Below are positions 1 through 27,122 of a stretch of 64,000 nucleotides of DNA, in pieces. A program made the translations under genes and the position numbers. Within the stretch, counting starts at the first letter, position 1; the number at the start of each line of letters is the position of its first letter. A model generated the notes under the pieces. That model was not told the origin of the DNA. It did no database searches and was given only the letters and a program-made list of their open reading frames with translations. The DNA comes from Apricaphanius iberus (lineage: Eukaryota; Chordata; Actinopteri; Cyprinodontiformes; Aphaniidae), in assembly GCA_028564705.1 (NCBI GenBank), contig JAPXFQ010000831.1, positions 186,001-250,000 on the forward strand. The letters are read 5' to 3'.

Positions 1-15836
<15,836 letters not shown>

Positions 15837-16395
15837 CCTGGGGTCCCTGCTGCCCCTTTTCATTTAAGTTGCAGATGGAAGTTACGGCTAATGAAAAGAA
15901 AACCTCAGTTTGTTCTTGGGTCGAAGTTTCTAATGTGGGTTTTCTGTTCGAACTGGAAATCTCAGTGCTCGACCCATTTCCCCTTCAGAACGACGTGCGT
16001 TCATCATCTTTAACGTTTCAAGCTGAAAATCCTGAAGAGCCGAAGATTTGATGCAATCATTTGGTTGGAAGTAAGCACATGCTTTGATCAATATTTGAAT
16101 TTAAAAGAAAAACCACTTCCATTTTAGGAAAAACATCTGGTTTTATTCTACTTTTTAAGTTTTTCACATTTTTCTGCTTTCATCTCCGTATCACCCAGAA
16201 AAAAGGGACGATAATTTGAATGTTCTGTTCAGGATTTCAAGGATGTGCCTTGGAAATATGTTGCTCTGTTTGTCAGTGCTGTCATTTTTGTTTACAACTC
16301 AGTTGTTTACAGGAGTTCAAAGGAATGTGTACATATTGATTTTTCTATGTGTAAATGTACATACTTGAAATAAAATGTTGCCAATCCCCCCCACA
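15837..16395 (+). terminator. pcnx4: pcnx4 3' UTR and poly(A) signal
   Basis: The stretch after the pcnx4 stop has no further conserved frame. A canonical AATAAA lies at 16369-16374 and cleavage would fall about 15-25 bp later. The predicted transcript end lies 220-240 bp from the dhrs7 stop codon at 16614 on the other strand. Confidence 0.7.
16142..16147 (-). terminator. dhrs7: Candidate dhrs7 poly(A) signal
   Basis: TTTATT on the plus strand reads AATAAA on the minus strand. It is the first canonical signal downstream of the dhrs7 stop codon (16614-16616); none occurs in 16148-16613. If used, the dhrs7 3' UTR would overlap the pcnx4 3' UTR by about 250 bp. Confidence 0.5.
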
Positions 16396-16613
16396 TTTCT
16401 TTATGCGTTGGAAAGGTCAGTACAAGTGCATCATCAGCCCCGCATAGAGTCTTCAGGCAAGGTTAGAAAATATCATCAGAACCATAAATTACATCTGAGA
16501 TGGAAGGAGCGTTGAGCTTTCAGAAGAGCTATCCTTCATCCTTAAATCTTTTCTGGTAGAAAACAGGCGGCATCAGGAACGTAGCGAAGTCCTTCCCCTT
16601 CAGGATGCGTCTT

Positions 16614-16655
16614 TCAGGAGGTCTTTGGTTTAGTGAAGTATGCAGAGTCTGCGTC
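16614..16655 (-). CDS. dhrs7: dhrs7 exon 7 (C-terminus)
   Basis: 42 bp, 14 codons including the TGA at 16616-16614, acceptor tttctgttgcag. It encodes DADSAYFTKPKTS, close to the human ending DADSSYFKIFKTKHD. It is separated from exon 6 by about 1.48 kb of repeat-bearing intron. Confidence 0.9.
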   Translation of the reverse strand, partial: DADSAYFTKPKTS

Positions 16656-19600
16656 CTGCAACAGAAACGGCCGTCTGTCAGCTCCGATTTGGCACAACGG
16701 TAAACAAAATCAGAAGATTCTCATCCAGGGATGAAAACTGAACGAGGGATTTTTACATTTCCAGTAATTGTTCGGTGGCCACAAGATTGACCCCGACATC
16801 GCTTTAACGACGCAGACTTCAACGTTGAAAAATATTCCTTGATTGGAAAAGATTCCTACCCCCCAAATTCTTCTAAAACTGGTTGGAGCATGACCTTTCT
16901 CCATGGCCCTAAGCCCTGGGTGTCCAGACACCACAACACACTGGTTACGTCATTCAGCCCAGAAAAGCTGCAGCTTTATTAAGACTAAAGTAAGATCAGT
17001 AACAGCTGAGGCCCTGCAGCTATTAGGAGACGGCTGGGCACACAGTCTGTGACATTCTCAGAATATTTACAAATTATACCTGGAATCACCACTAAATTCA
17101 TCTTTTCTATCAAATATATTGAATCGAAATTAAACCATATTTTCTAACCATGACAATAATAGCTACAGTCCCTAGTAAGAGATCGGAGCAACGGTTTACT
17201 TCTCATGCTACATGCAAATCTGTGCACAGCATAAAATATCCCTCTTCAAACATGGTGGTGGCTGAATCATGACGTGGAGATGCTTTACCGGGGCGCAAAA
17301 ACCCTAATATTTGGAAAAGGGGAATCTGTTAGATTAATGTTCGAATACTTCCCAACGTGTCTCAAACCAAATCGAAAGAAGCACAAGCTTATTGTATCCG
17401 ATTTCTTCCATTAAAGAGCAACTCTTCCCCAAATCAACTTTTTTTTGCTAATAAACTGTATAAATGAGCGTCTAATGGTGTCTACATGTCTGGTCCTTAT
17501 TGTATTTTATATTTTTTTTTAAAAATTAATTTTGTGTTCGAACCCCCCAACAGGACATTTGACAAATGTCTCTCCCCATTTCTGTACTGTCCGCTGTTAA
17601 TAAAGGCCACAAAATCTTTAAAAACAAAAGGAATAGCAAGGAAGTGTTTACGCTAGAACAATTTTGCAAAGAAGAATGGGCAAGCCTTTCAGTCTCTACA
17701 CGTATAAATCTGGTGGCAACAAAGCCCAAAAGACTTGTGGCAGTGACTCCAGCATAAAGTTATGGAGGACCATAAATAAATAAATGTAGAAAAAAAATAA
17801 AAAAGTGGAAATAAGTAAATACATTGGAAATACATGTGGGAATAAAAAATTAAGAAATGTGTATATAAATATAGACAAAATTAAAAAAGTAGAAATAATT
17901 ACATGAAGTAATGTGGATATAAATACATGTGGAAATAAATAAAGTTTTACTGGCAGAGCCTGTCCTCCATATTAGGGTCATTCCAGAAGGTACTGATCCA
18001 AGGGGCTGAATACACATGCATACAACTGATTTTTTTTTTGGTAAAATATTTTTAAACCAGTTACATGATTGTGTAAAACTGTGCAAGTACTTTGCAGGGT
18101 ACTGCACTTTGCCTTCATTAACTTACCACACAAACGTACCAGGCCGGCCTTGAAGTTCTGCACCCGTTTTCTGCCCAACATGTTGGTCATGGCCCAGGCC
18201 ACTGTGGGCGTGTACTGCCAGGCGTAGTAAAACAGCAGGAAGGGCTGTTGGGCGATCCACATTTCCTTCACGCCGTTTGCGATCCCCACCAGCATTAAAC
18301 GCACACACCGACTTGTCGGCATCTTGTGTTCCTGGCTGCCGACTGTAGTAACAGGCTTCGGAAGAAAACTGTGACTGAGAACAGAAATAGCCAAGCCAGT
18401 AGCGGCATACGAGAGCAAATAAAATGTCCTACCCTGTTCAGTTCTTCAGCAAAGGCATTGCTGACGATCTCAGACTGCACCGGACCTGGACACACCATGC
18501 TGATGAGGATATTTGGGAAGTCTGTCAGCTCAGTTCGAAGAGAATTAAAGAAACCCTACGGAGAATAATCCACAAATCAGATTAATTACACTGTAATCAT
18601 TTACATACAGAGTTTTAAAAACATTTTTGACATAGGACTAAAATCTATTCACCTGCAGTGCGTGCTTGCTCGCAGAGTATCCTGTTGACAGGGGTGCCCC
18701 AGCCAGGCCGACTATGCTGCTGACAGTCACCACACTCCCTTTGCCCCGCTGCGTCAAATGAGGCAGCACCTGCTTGGTTAGAGAAACCGTACCAAGGAAG
18801 TTGAGCTCCATCAGGGCTTGGTACACCTCAACACGGGTCTCCAAGCACAGCGAGCGCTGGCTTCGGCCCCCGTTGTTAATTAGGACGTCAATCTAGGGAT
18901 GAAATGTGATGAAATGACAAACACGTTGGAAATGCTGCACATGAACTGTTTTATAGCGACATGTAAAATGTAAAATCATCCTTCCACCAGAGCTCCATGT
19001 GTTCAGAGAGATTGTTTCATTTTTGATTGGAGTCCAGGTTTACCCCGCGGGCCGCTGCTTTTTTATCAAAAACATTAACAATCTTGCTCCAAATGCTCCC
19101 AGTTCTAATGTTCACTTCAGTGCTGATGGTACAGTCAATTATTTTTCCACACCATTCAAGAAGTGGCATTAAGTTTCCAATAAATAAATACTCTATAGTT
19201 AAAAAGGGTGTTTTAAAGCAAGAAAAATCCAAACTAATGTCATTTTTTCAGACGAATAACTTGCAGACCTCTTCCTGCTAGGGTCAGGGCTCGACCTTCG
19301 CTGCAAAGTACAGATTTGATATTATTTTATTATTTTCAACCAGCATCTGCTGAAGAATCCCAAAATCAAAACTCTGGCTTTTAATTTCTAAAATTGGTCC
19401 TGTTTCACTTAAGAGGCAGAATAAAGACTTGTTTCTACAGCCTTTATATTTGTACTGAATCGTAGTGACGTGTGTGTGTCTACTAAAAGACCAGTACAAG
19501 ACTACATCCTCAGGTATAAAGCAATCTTTTAATGGTCCAGACTAAGTTTGGGAAGAGGTCTATTTAAAATGTTGCTCCAAACGGACCTGCAGAACGCATT

Positions 19601-22306
19601 ATGTCTCCAGGAGCCAGTATCTTTGGACACTTGCTTTTATTTTATTTTATGCTTTTTGTCTAAAATTGTTTCTCCGCTGCTGCCTTAGCCCTCTTAATAA
19701 GCATTTCTTGGTTAAATAAGGTGAACATGGACTAAAACACTTTGCTCCATTAGGTGCAAAAGAAGTTACAAGTCTTACATGTCCAAAGTATCCAATTACG
19801 GCTTTTGTTTTTTCCTCATGTGACTTCCTGTCCAACAGATCGAGAGGAAGAACAAGAATGTCCTCATCTTTGAGGTTGGAGTTTTCTGGAGGCAAAAACA
19901 CAAACTCGTGTTATTTCAGTTTTAAGATAGAGTGTTTAATGTCTAAGAGCATTCTTTGAAAACCAAATAACTCACCCAGACATTGGCGTTTAACACGGTT
20001 TAGTTCTTCTTCACGGCGAGCGGATAGGACGAGGCGAGACCCACACTTCGCCAGTTGATAGGCCAGTTCTTCTCCAATCCCACTGGAGGCTCCAGTAACC
20101 CAGACCACCAACCCTTTCAGCTTGGCTTCTGGGTGAAACAAAACACCTTCTATAAGTGTTCACTATTATCTTAAAGCAACTCTAAAGAGCTTTAACAGTT
20201 TAAGCGCCTGCTTTCAAAATGGTTTCAGTGGTTCTTGAGCCGGAAACTTGAGCGGTAAAGGTGATAGGTGGAGCAACGGCCATTTTTACAGTTTCTGAAC
20301 TGCCAAAAAGCATAAATTCATGAAAAATACATCACCTCGTCTAACTATATCGTTATGTGTAAAGCCGTTGTGAGCTACAACAGCAGGCTGAAGCAGATTT
20401 TAATGACAGTTGTAATTCCGCTTTCAACCGGTAGGGAGGAGAGAACTTTAGCTTGAAAAATATAACATTTAAATTTATGAAGTTTAATTTAAACTATTGA
20501 TTGAATTTCTGTGTTTTTTTTAAATATCAAAACCTTAGAAAAAGTACAGCAACCTGTGCTGTTACTTTCACATTTACAAAGATATTGCCTTTCTAAATTA
20601 TATCAGCTTTGATTCAGAGCCCATTATTGACAGGTTTCTCATACAGAGCTCAGTTCCTTCATGGCAATGATGTGTTGTCCTCCCTTATGAATGAATAGTT
20701 TATTTTTGGTTACAGTCAACAGAACAAAACTTAAATTATATACATTTGACTGGCGAAAAAAAGCAGTGTTTGATTGCTTTCCGTATTATAGGTCTGTGTA
20801 TATTCTCATTCATCCAGGTCATGGTTATCTCAAGGAAATTTCCGTATTATAGTAACTCTTGGAGTTCCTCAGGATTTAATCTTTGGGCACCGGTGTTTTT
20901 ATAACCCTCGCTTTGGGTTTCATCTGTAGGAAAAATTGCTTGGGTTTCCGTGCATTAATTCTGTCCTTGGACGCAAAAAAGTTATCTATAAATGTTCAAT
21001 CAGAGAAATTTTGTCGTTTTCTCTTGCAAACTTATGATTTTAGTGATGATCAGAAAATGTCCCTGTTTTTTATCCTTTTAAAATATTATTTTATTTCTTT
21101 TTTAGAATTTGTCACATTTTTAACTGAAATTTATTTCTCTATTCTCTTTGTTTTATCTTCAATGGCCCCAATGCTCTACAAGGGAGTATTAGGGCCATTG
21201 TAAACAAAATAAAAATATTTTGTAGTAAATTTCCGCTAAAAGAAACCTCTGAAATTCTTAGATTAAAGTCTCATATTTTCCAGAAAAAAAATCGATAATT
21301 CTCTGATGTCAAAAAAGTAGCAAAATTACGAGTAAAAATTCAGAATATCTGAAATTAATTGCACATATTTTCCACAAAACAAACTCAGAAATTCTTCAAA
21401 AAAGTTCTAAGAATACCTGTTAAAAGACAGACATTTTGAGTTTAATTTCATATATTTACTAGGGGGGAAAAAAGTGTAGTTCTCTGAAAAGAAAAGACTA
21501 AGAAATTTCTATGATTAAGGGCATACATTTTCGATATCTAAACTAAGATATTTCTTACCTTAAAGTCAGAAAATTGTATAAGAAATGTATGCCTTTGATC
21601 ATAAAAATTAAATTTTTTTTTCTCGTAAATTTTCTACATCAGAGAATTACGCTTTCTTTCCTTAGAAAATAGTTCAAATTACTCTCAAAAAGTCTGTCTT
21701 TTAACTAGTAATTTTACTACTTTTGTGACAGAAGATTTCCAAGTTTTTTTTCCTGGAAATAAGTACAAATACGTTTTTTTTGTCGTAATTTTACTACTTT
21801 TTGACAACAGAGAATTTCAGAGTTTTTTCAGGAAAATATGTGACTTATTTAATCTCAGAATTTCTGAGGTTTTTCGGATGGAAATTTACACCAGAAATAT
21901 TTTTATTTTGTTTACAATGGCCCTAATCCTCCGTCGTATGCTCCCAGTGTTTGTTTTTATTTTTTGTCTTATTCCTAATAGTTTTTATTTTCTATGTATT
22001 TCATCATCATAATGTAAAAAATTAACTTTGCGAGTATTCTTTACAAAAAAAGTTGCCTTGCTTTGCCTTACTGTATCACTCTGTTAATAGATCATGCTCA
22101 CGTGGATCACGCAAAGATTGCCTGCAGATTGCAAAACAACCAAGCCTTCATTAATGTTTGGCCCCTGCGTCCTCACCTGGCCTGTGTCCTGTCAGAGTGG
22201 CCCGCAGGAGAGTAAAGTCTGCGTCCCCGAAGATAAAACACACCACATGGACGAGCACACACAGCAGAGCAAAACCCCACAGGAGGGAGCAAATGCACCA
22301 ATCCAT
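16614..22306 (-). CDS. dhrs7: dhrs7, dehydrogenase/reductase SDR family member 7 (complete)
   Basis: NADPH-dependent short-chain reductase; the mammalian enzyme is an endoplasmic-reticulum membrane protein acting on retinoids and steroids. Exons in gene order: 22306-22177, 20128-19976, 19885-19779, 18892-18653, 18555-18433, 18355-18140, 16655-16614. They give 336 residues against about 339 in human. Residues 5-27 form a hydrophobic membrane anchor. Cofactor motif TGASSGIG is at 55-62 and NNGG at 136-139. The catalytic tetrad is intact: Asn161 (NFLG), Ser189, Tyr202 and Lys206 (GYSASKHAL). The C-terminus DADSAYFTKPKTS resembles the human tail. It sits between pcnx4 and ppm1a as in human 14q23.1. 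Nothing is missing or broken. Confidence 0.96.
17235..17425 (+). mobile_element. Decayed Tc1/mariner fragment
   Basis: Contains aaacatggtggtggctgaat at about 17248, the degraded version of the Tc1 block that encodes HGGGSIMLWG. Downstream sequence fits the same family loosely. It lies in the dhrs7 intron, antisense to dhrs7. Confidence 0.45.
17759..17975. repeat. AT-rich degenerate tandem repeat with short inverted ends
   Basis: The ends tatggaggac (17760-17769) and gtcctccata (17963-17972) are inverted copies. The interior is a loose tandem of words like gtggaaataaata and acatgtgg. It behaves like a miniature inverted-repeat element with a repetitive core. Confidence 0.5.
18140..18355 (-). 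CDS. dhrs7: dhrs7 exon 6
   Basis: 216 bp (72 codons), donor gtacgt. It encodes PVTTVGSQEHKMPTSRCVRL, MLVGIANGVKEMWIAQQPFL, LFYYAWQYTPTVAWAMTNML and GRKRVQNFKAGL, which follows the human C-terminal domain. I chose the acceptor ttccgaag because it gives phase 0 after exon 5 and matches the human length. The nearby ctcag and cacag acceptors would change the frame, although cag-type sites usually splice better. Confidence 0.9.
18433..18555 (-). CDS. dhrs7: dhrs7 exon 5
   Basis: 123 bp (41 codons), acceptor attctccgtag, donor gtagga. It encodes GFFNSLRTELTDFPNILISM followed by VCPGPVQSEIVSNAFAEELN and a final Arg. CPGPVQS is the conserved SDR motif after the active site. Only 77 bp of intron separate it from exon 6. 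Confidence 0.94.
18653..18892 (-). CDS. dhrs7: dhrs7 exon 4, catalytic centre
   Basis: 240 bp (80 codons, phase 0 at both ends), acceptor catccctag, donor gtgaat. It starts IDVLINNGGRSQRSL and contains LNFLGTVSLTKQVLPHL, VVTVSSIVGLAGAPL and STGYSASKHALQ. All four catalytic residues of the SDR family fall in this exon, with the normal 13-residue Ser-Tyr spacing. Confidence 0.96.
18893..19778 (-). other. dhrs7 intron 3, nothing recognised
   Basis: About 890 bp without a recognisable element. Open frames here are short and unconserved. Confidence 0.5.
19779..19885 (-). CDS. dhrs7: dhrs7 exon 3
   Basis: 107 bp, acceptor ttgcctccag, donor gtaaga. It encodes NSNLKDEDILVLPLDLLDRK and SHEEKTKAVIGYFGH, which aligns with the human segment NLKEKDILVLPLDL. 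The Asp of LPLDL is the usual adenine-contacting residue in classical SDRs. The exon ends in phase 0. Confidence 0.94.
19976..20128 (-). CDS. dhrs7: dhrs7 exon 2, cofactor-binding motif
   Basis: 153 bp, acceptor tttcacccag, donor gtgagt. It completes the Glu codon and encodes AKLKGLVVWVTGASSGIGEE, then LAYQLAKCGSRLVLSARREE up to RVKRQCL. The glycine-rich Rossmann motif TGASSGIG is complete, and the SARR motif that sets NADP preference follows. Confidence 0.95.
21183..21931. mobile_element. Large palindromic MITE in dhrs7 intron 1
   Basis: The left terminus (21183-21220) and right terminus (21894-21931) are almost perfect inverted copies over 38 bp (attagggccattgtaaac on the left). Pairing continues in weaker form inward to about 21300 and 21815. 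The interior is AT-rich with many gaaattc/tttctga words on both strands. Open frames over it are artefacts of the palindrome. Confidence 0.65.
22177..22306 (-). CDS. dhrs7: dhrs7 exon 1 (start codon, membrane anchor)
   Basis: The ATG is at 22306-22304. The exon codes MDWCICSLLWGFALLCVLVH, then VVCFIFGDADFTLLRATLTG, and ends in HRP plus one base of a Glu codon; donor gtgagg. The start aligns with the human MNWELLLW start and gives the expected anchor length. Confidence 0.93.
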
Positions 22307-22400
22307 TTGTTAGTAGAGCAGGAGTTTAACACGGAGACAAACAAATTACTGCGGAGAGGAAGCGTCCCAGCTAAGGGCTAACGATGTCACTTCCTCTACT
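22304..22400 (-). promoter_or_regulatory. dhrs7: Probable dhrs7 promoter/5' UTR
   Basis: Directly upstream of the dhrs7 ATG on the minus strand. CACTTCC at 22388-22394 is an ETS-type core (GGAAGTG on the gene strand), directly followed by TGACATCG, close to a CRE. Such ETS/CRE pairs are common in TATA-less vertebrate promoters. No TATA box is visible. A 16-bp C run lies just upstream at 22440-22455. Confidence 0.4.
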
Positions 22401-22439
22401 TTTAAGATTTTCAAAATGAAGGTCTGTCTCTATCAACCT

Positions 22440-22455
22440 CCCCCCCCCCCCCCCC
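22440..22455 (+). repeat. Poly(C) run
   Basis: Sixteen consecutive C bases just upstream of the dhrs7 promoter. The length is likely variable and error-prone in sequencing. Confidence 0.85.
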
Positions 22456-22679
22456 TCATATTTTATGTGAGCGACCAAAATAAAGTGGCTCAAAATGTGA
22501 AAAGTGTGGAATGTCTTTTTATTCAGCCCACCTGAGCCAAAATGTTGTAAAACTATAGCTTTGCTTTTACGAAAAATTAAAGCCAATTAAGCTACCGGTT
22601 TTTTCTGCCAAATAACTCCACTACGTCCGATTTGACCGAGAACATCTGTGAACATCCCATTTGTGGGATTTACCAAAAA

Positions 22680-22990
22680 TTCTCTCTTGGATTTAGGTCA
22701 GGGCTTTGACTAGGCCATTGGTCCGTGCATCCTACCTTACACCCGAGACTTCAAGGCATGCTGGGGAGTCAGGTGCGCTGGAGCAGAGACAAACATCCAA
22801 ACTGTGAAGGACTGTGGGGGCCCAGGGTGTCAGTCATTCTAATAGATAAATATCCTTAGATCAGAACCTTTCTTCTGTAGTCCTGGTTGTATGTTTCAGC
22901 TTGTTCCACTTGAAGTTGATCTTCTGCTTGACTCTCTTTTTTTTGTTGCCTCTACCAGGTTTTCTACCAGGATTTCCCTTCATTTAGCCA
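22680..22990 (-). mobile_element. Decayed Tc1/mariner fragment
   Basis: ggatttaggtcagggctttg then actaggccattg (22690-22722), and later gtcctggttgtatgtttcag and tctaccaggattt pieces. These are the reverse strand of a common teleost Tc1 transposase gene. Heavily deleted. Confidence 0.55.
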
Positions 22991-25385
22991 GGATTTAAAC
23001 AAAACAAACAAAAATCAATACTTACATTCATGTAGGCCTATACATTTTAAGGAATCAATAACCTGATTATTCAGCTTTGAGGGACCAATGCATAACTTTT
23101 TCTCCAGATATGCAATCAGTAAAATTTGGACCATATTAAAGGTTAATTAAATCAGTGGCTAAAATTCTAATTTTGGGACAGTGTATTTGTTAATATTTTA
23201 CCTCTTACTGTTTATACACAGAATGTGCATCTATGGCAATGCTGAAGCACACCTTAAATGAATCCAGGACCTACTCTAAGCTACCATTAAAAACTGGTCA
23301 TGGTTCTTAACTATTATTCTTATAAAAAATAATTCCTTACAAGGAAGGAGCAGAATCGAAAGCAAATACGACAAGAAAATATCATTAACATTTTAAAACA
23401 TTTTGAAATGTGTAAATAATCATATAACAAGGATGTCATCTGGGTAAATTATTGCTTCATGTTTCTCCTTTGTTTTGTTACTGTCTCATTGAAAGAAAAA
23501 TAAAACTTTTTACAACTTGGAACTATTTTAGAGGCTTTAAATATGAAATTATCCACCGTCTCCTTATATGACATTCAAGAGAATGAACAACGCTGTGGTT
23601 ATTTTATTTTATTTAGCATTTTTTCTGCATTCACATTGGTTTGTGTCATTTTTTTTAATGAATATATGTAAGAAGAGAAATGATCTTTCAAATCAGTTTA
23701 TCTAATTATAATATAATCACATTATCTTAAATGAAATATTATCAATCTTTACTGCATTTCAAATGAAAACATTTTTCTAATATTTTTCTTGCATTACTGT
23801 TGATGATTGATCAACTTAATAAAAAAATTATTTTGAACAATTTCCTTAGTTGAAGATGACAATGCAGAATGACATTAAGAGAAATGTAAAACTTCTTATG
23901 CAACCTCTTCCTTATAAATTCACTGTGATGCGGTTTTTGTAGTGATTGAATGCATTGCATGACATATTCATTTAATTAAATGTAAATCAAGATAAGAATT
24001 ATTTCGGAATACCATCAGGAAATTAGAGTGATACCTGAATGTCTTGATGTGAAACCAAGAGAACATAAAAGTCTGTGTATCAAAAGCATACAAGTTTCCT
24101 CAGCGTCTTTTTGATTGCTTTACTATTTCCGAGTTAACAAGAGTTTAACTTACAACTCCACTGAGCTATTTCCATACCCCTTTGGATCTTCTCCCATTTT
24201 CACAGCTTAAACATCTCCGGGGTCACATTTGTGGGAGACCACAGGGGAAGTGAAGACGTACAGCTTACACCCAGTGTCACCAATACCAACACCAAGCCAG
24301 CATGCACAGATGCAAACAACTGTTATTAAGCATAAATTCACATGCACAATTTTTTTTTACATTATCCTGCTCAGTTGCACATTTCTTGGATCAGTTTGTG
24401 CTGTTTTTAATAACCATGTTGTAGTTTTGCCCTCACTGTACAGTATTTTATTTCGTTGTTTCACATTTCATATTTTTGTCTTTACTTGAATCTGTCACTT
24501 TGCTGCTGTTACGCTTGAATTTCCCCAGTTTGGGACGATAAAGGATAAGTCTGATAACTGGAATCATCCATTTTACAGAGAAGAATTCACTAAAACCAGC
24601 ACGAATAACATTTTACACATTCTTCCTTAACTAAGGGACACCTGTTTGACTCCATATTTTCCAAACAACAAATGAGCTCACTGACTGAACTCCCAACAAT
24701 TGAACACATGTACTAACTATGGGGTCTGGTGGTTTTTGATTACTCTGCTACTCCCAGTAAATAATGTGTCATGCTGAATTATTGTTTCTTCCAAAAACAG
24801 TGACCGATCTGCTTAGGGATGTTTGGATTTTTAAAACACAGCTGTGGTAGGATTCATAAATACAGTACAGTGAGAACTTTCTTTAAAATAAAAAATCCAG
24901 TTAATTTTAGACACATGAAGTGTATCAGGGCAGCCTAGCCTGCTATTTGAAGTGTATGTACTGGGACATATCCTGTTACTGGTGGTGTCTCACTCGGGAC
25001 AAACCGTACCCTGGCACTCTGAATATACATTCTGCCCAGTTATGTCTTAAACAATCTTGCAATCTCACAGAACTACAAATTTGCATTTTTATGTCATTTC
25101 CTCCTCGGAAAATCAACCAGCAGTTCATGAACTTTGAGCTCAGAGTTTTCTTCAAAAAAGATGGAGAAAAAAAACAAATGGAGACATCATGTGTACAGCA
25201 TGTACTGTTCTATTCTGTTCTGCTTAAAGAGTTTAAAGAGGCGATGGCCATAACTACATCGATTTTGTGCATGCAGACTTGTGATTTTTTTTTGTGTAAA
25301 TATTCAGTTTTTTATCCAGGAAAATTCACATACTGATATCCAGGTGCACAAAATCACAAACAAGTTGTTTTACACATTACATCAA
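22991..25385. other. AT-rich intergenic DNA
   Basis: About 2.4 kb of strongly AT-rich sequence between dhrs7 and the next repeats. No conserved frame or RNA is recognised. A 138-codon open frame at 24920-25336 shows no family motif. Confidence 0.5.
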
Positions 25386-25389
25386 ACAC

Positions 25390-25985
25390 ATCAGCAAAGG
25401 TAAATACACACTATACCTTATAAGTGCTACTTTTACTCCCTTTGGCTGGAAAAAAAAGTTTAATGAGATACTTTTTGTAATCATCTCAGTCCATAAAGAT
25501 TGGACTGAAGAAAGTTTAATCAACATTGCACTTTCAGCGGTGAAATGTTTGAGGGGTTTCTGGCATGTACAAGCATCATGCCACAGCATCTCATACAACC
25601 AAGATCTGGGCTCTAACTGGGCCAAGGATTTTCTATTTCTTAATTATCAGACAGTCCTTGGTGGAATTTTTAGTATATTTGTGGGTCATTGACATGTTTC
25701 AGGGTTTTGTTGTTCACCAGCTATAATGCATTTTTTAGATGGTCCCATATTTCCTTCGAACAGTCTCTGACACAAGGAAGAATTAATGCTCAATTCAATT
25801 ATGATGCACGTACTATTCCCTACAGCTAGTAAAGCATCCCAAGAATATGACACTTCCATCTATGTGCTTCAGTTAGCATGTGGTTCTTTTCCTGGAACGC
25901 ATTATGTCCAAAGAAAATTACCCCAGAAGTCCTGGTCATTTTTTGTGTTCTCTGTGTTAAAATCTAGTCTAGTCTTCGTGATTTT
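25390..25985 (-). mobile_element. Decayed Tc1/mariner fragment
   Basis: Reads as the reverse strand of a Tc1-type gene: ctgggctctaactgggccaa (25606-25625), gggtcattgacatgtttcag (25682-25701) and ggttcttttcctggaacgca (25881-25900). It ends exactly where the next Tc1 element begins. Confidence 0.5.
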
Positions 25986-26158
25986 CAGTGGGAAGAACAA
26001 GTTTTTGATACACTGTTGATTTTGGAAGTTTTCCCCACTCATAAAGCATGTAGAGGTCTGTAATTTGTATCAAAAGTACTCTTTAACTGTGAGGTACAAA
26101 CAAAAATGCAGAAAATCACAGTGGATGATTTTTCAATAAATAATTTCCATTATATTGC

Positions 26159-27109
26159 ATGATTTTATTGCAGGTTCACATGGGCTGCAGGACAATAGGC
26201 AAGCAGCTCGGTGAGAAGGCAACAACTGTTGGTGTATTAATTAGAAAATGGTTCAAGTTCAAGATGATGTTCATTCTCCCTCGGTCTGGAGCACCATGCA
26301 AGATCTCTCCTTGTGGGTTATCAATGATCATGAAGACAGTAAGGGATGAGCCCAGAACTACACAGCAGGACCTGGTCAATGACCTGAATAGAGCTGGGAC
26401 CACAGTCTCAAAGAAAACCATCAGTAACACACTCCGCCATCATGGATTAAAATCCTGCAGTGCATGAAAGGTCCCCCTGCTCAAGACAGCGCTTGTCAAG
26501 GCTCGTCTGAAGTTTGCCAATGACCATCTGAATGATCCAGAGGAGGAATGGGAGAAGGTCATGTGGTCTGATGAGCTTTTTGGTCTAAACTCCACTCGCC
26601 GTGTTTGGAGAAAGAAGAAGGATGAGTACAACCCCAAGAACACCATCCCAACTATAAAGCATGAAGGTGGAAACGTTATTTGGGGAGGCTTTTCTGCAAA
26701 GGGGATGGGACGACTCCACCGTATTGAGGGGAGGATGGATGGGGCATTGTATCGTGAGATCTTGGCCAACAATCTCCTTCCCTCAGTAAGAGCAGTGAAG
26801 ATGATTTGTGGCTGGGTCTTTAAGCATGATAACGACCAGAAACACACAGCCAGGGAAACTAAGGAGTTGCTCTGTAGGAAAAATGTCAAGCTCCTGGAGT
26901 GGCATAGCCAGTCTCCAGTCTTGAATCCCATAGAAAATCTTTGGAGAGAGCTGAAAATCTGTTGCCCAGCGACAGCCCCGAAACCTGAACGCTCTGGAGA
27001 AGATCTGCATGGAGGAGTGGGCCAAAATCCCTGCTGCAGTGTGCGCAAACCTGGTGAAGAACTACAGAAAAGGTCTGATCTCTGTAATTGCAAACAAAGG
27101 TTTCTGTAG
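26159..27109 (+). pseudogene. Tc1 transposase pseudogene
   Basis: Two large pieces in different frames. The first catalytic Asp lies in [12 protein letters not shown] (26559 onwards), the second in [10 protein letters not shown] (about 26820) and the Glu in [10 protein letters not shown] (about 26925). The linker 26468-26560 reads in another frame ([19 protein letters not shown]). The product cannot be full length. Confidence 0.75.
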
Positions 27110-27122
27110 CAAATACTGAGTT

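Noticed and set aside
20883..22012. Open frames of 106 and 95 codons on the plus strand
   Set aside because: They lie in or beside the palindromic element in the dhrs7 intron and are low-complexity, Phe/Leu-rich readings.
24920..25336. 138-codon open frame in intergenic DNA
   Set aside because: No recognisable domain, no splice context, AT-rich surroundings; length is compatible with chance.
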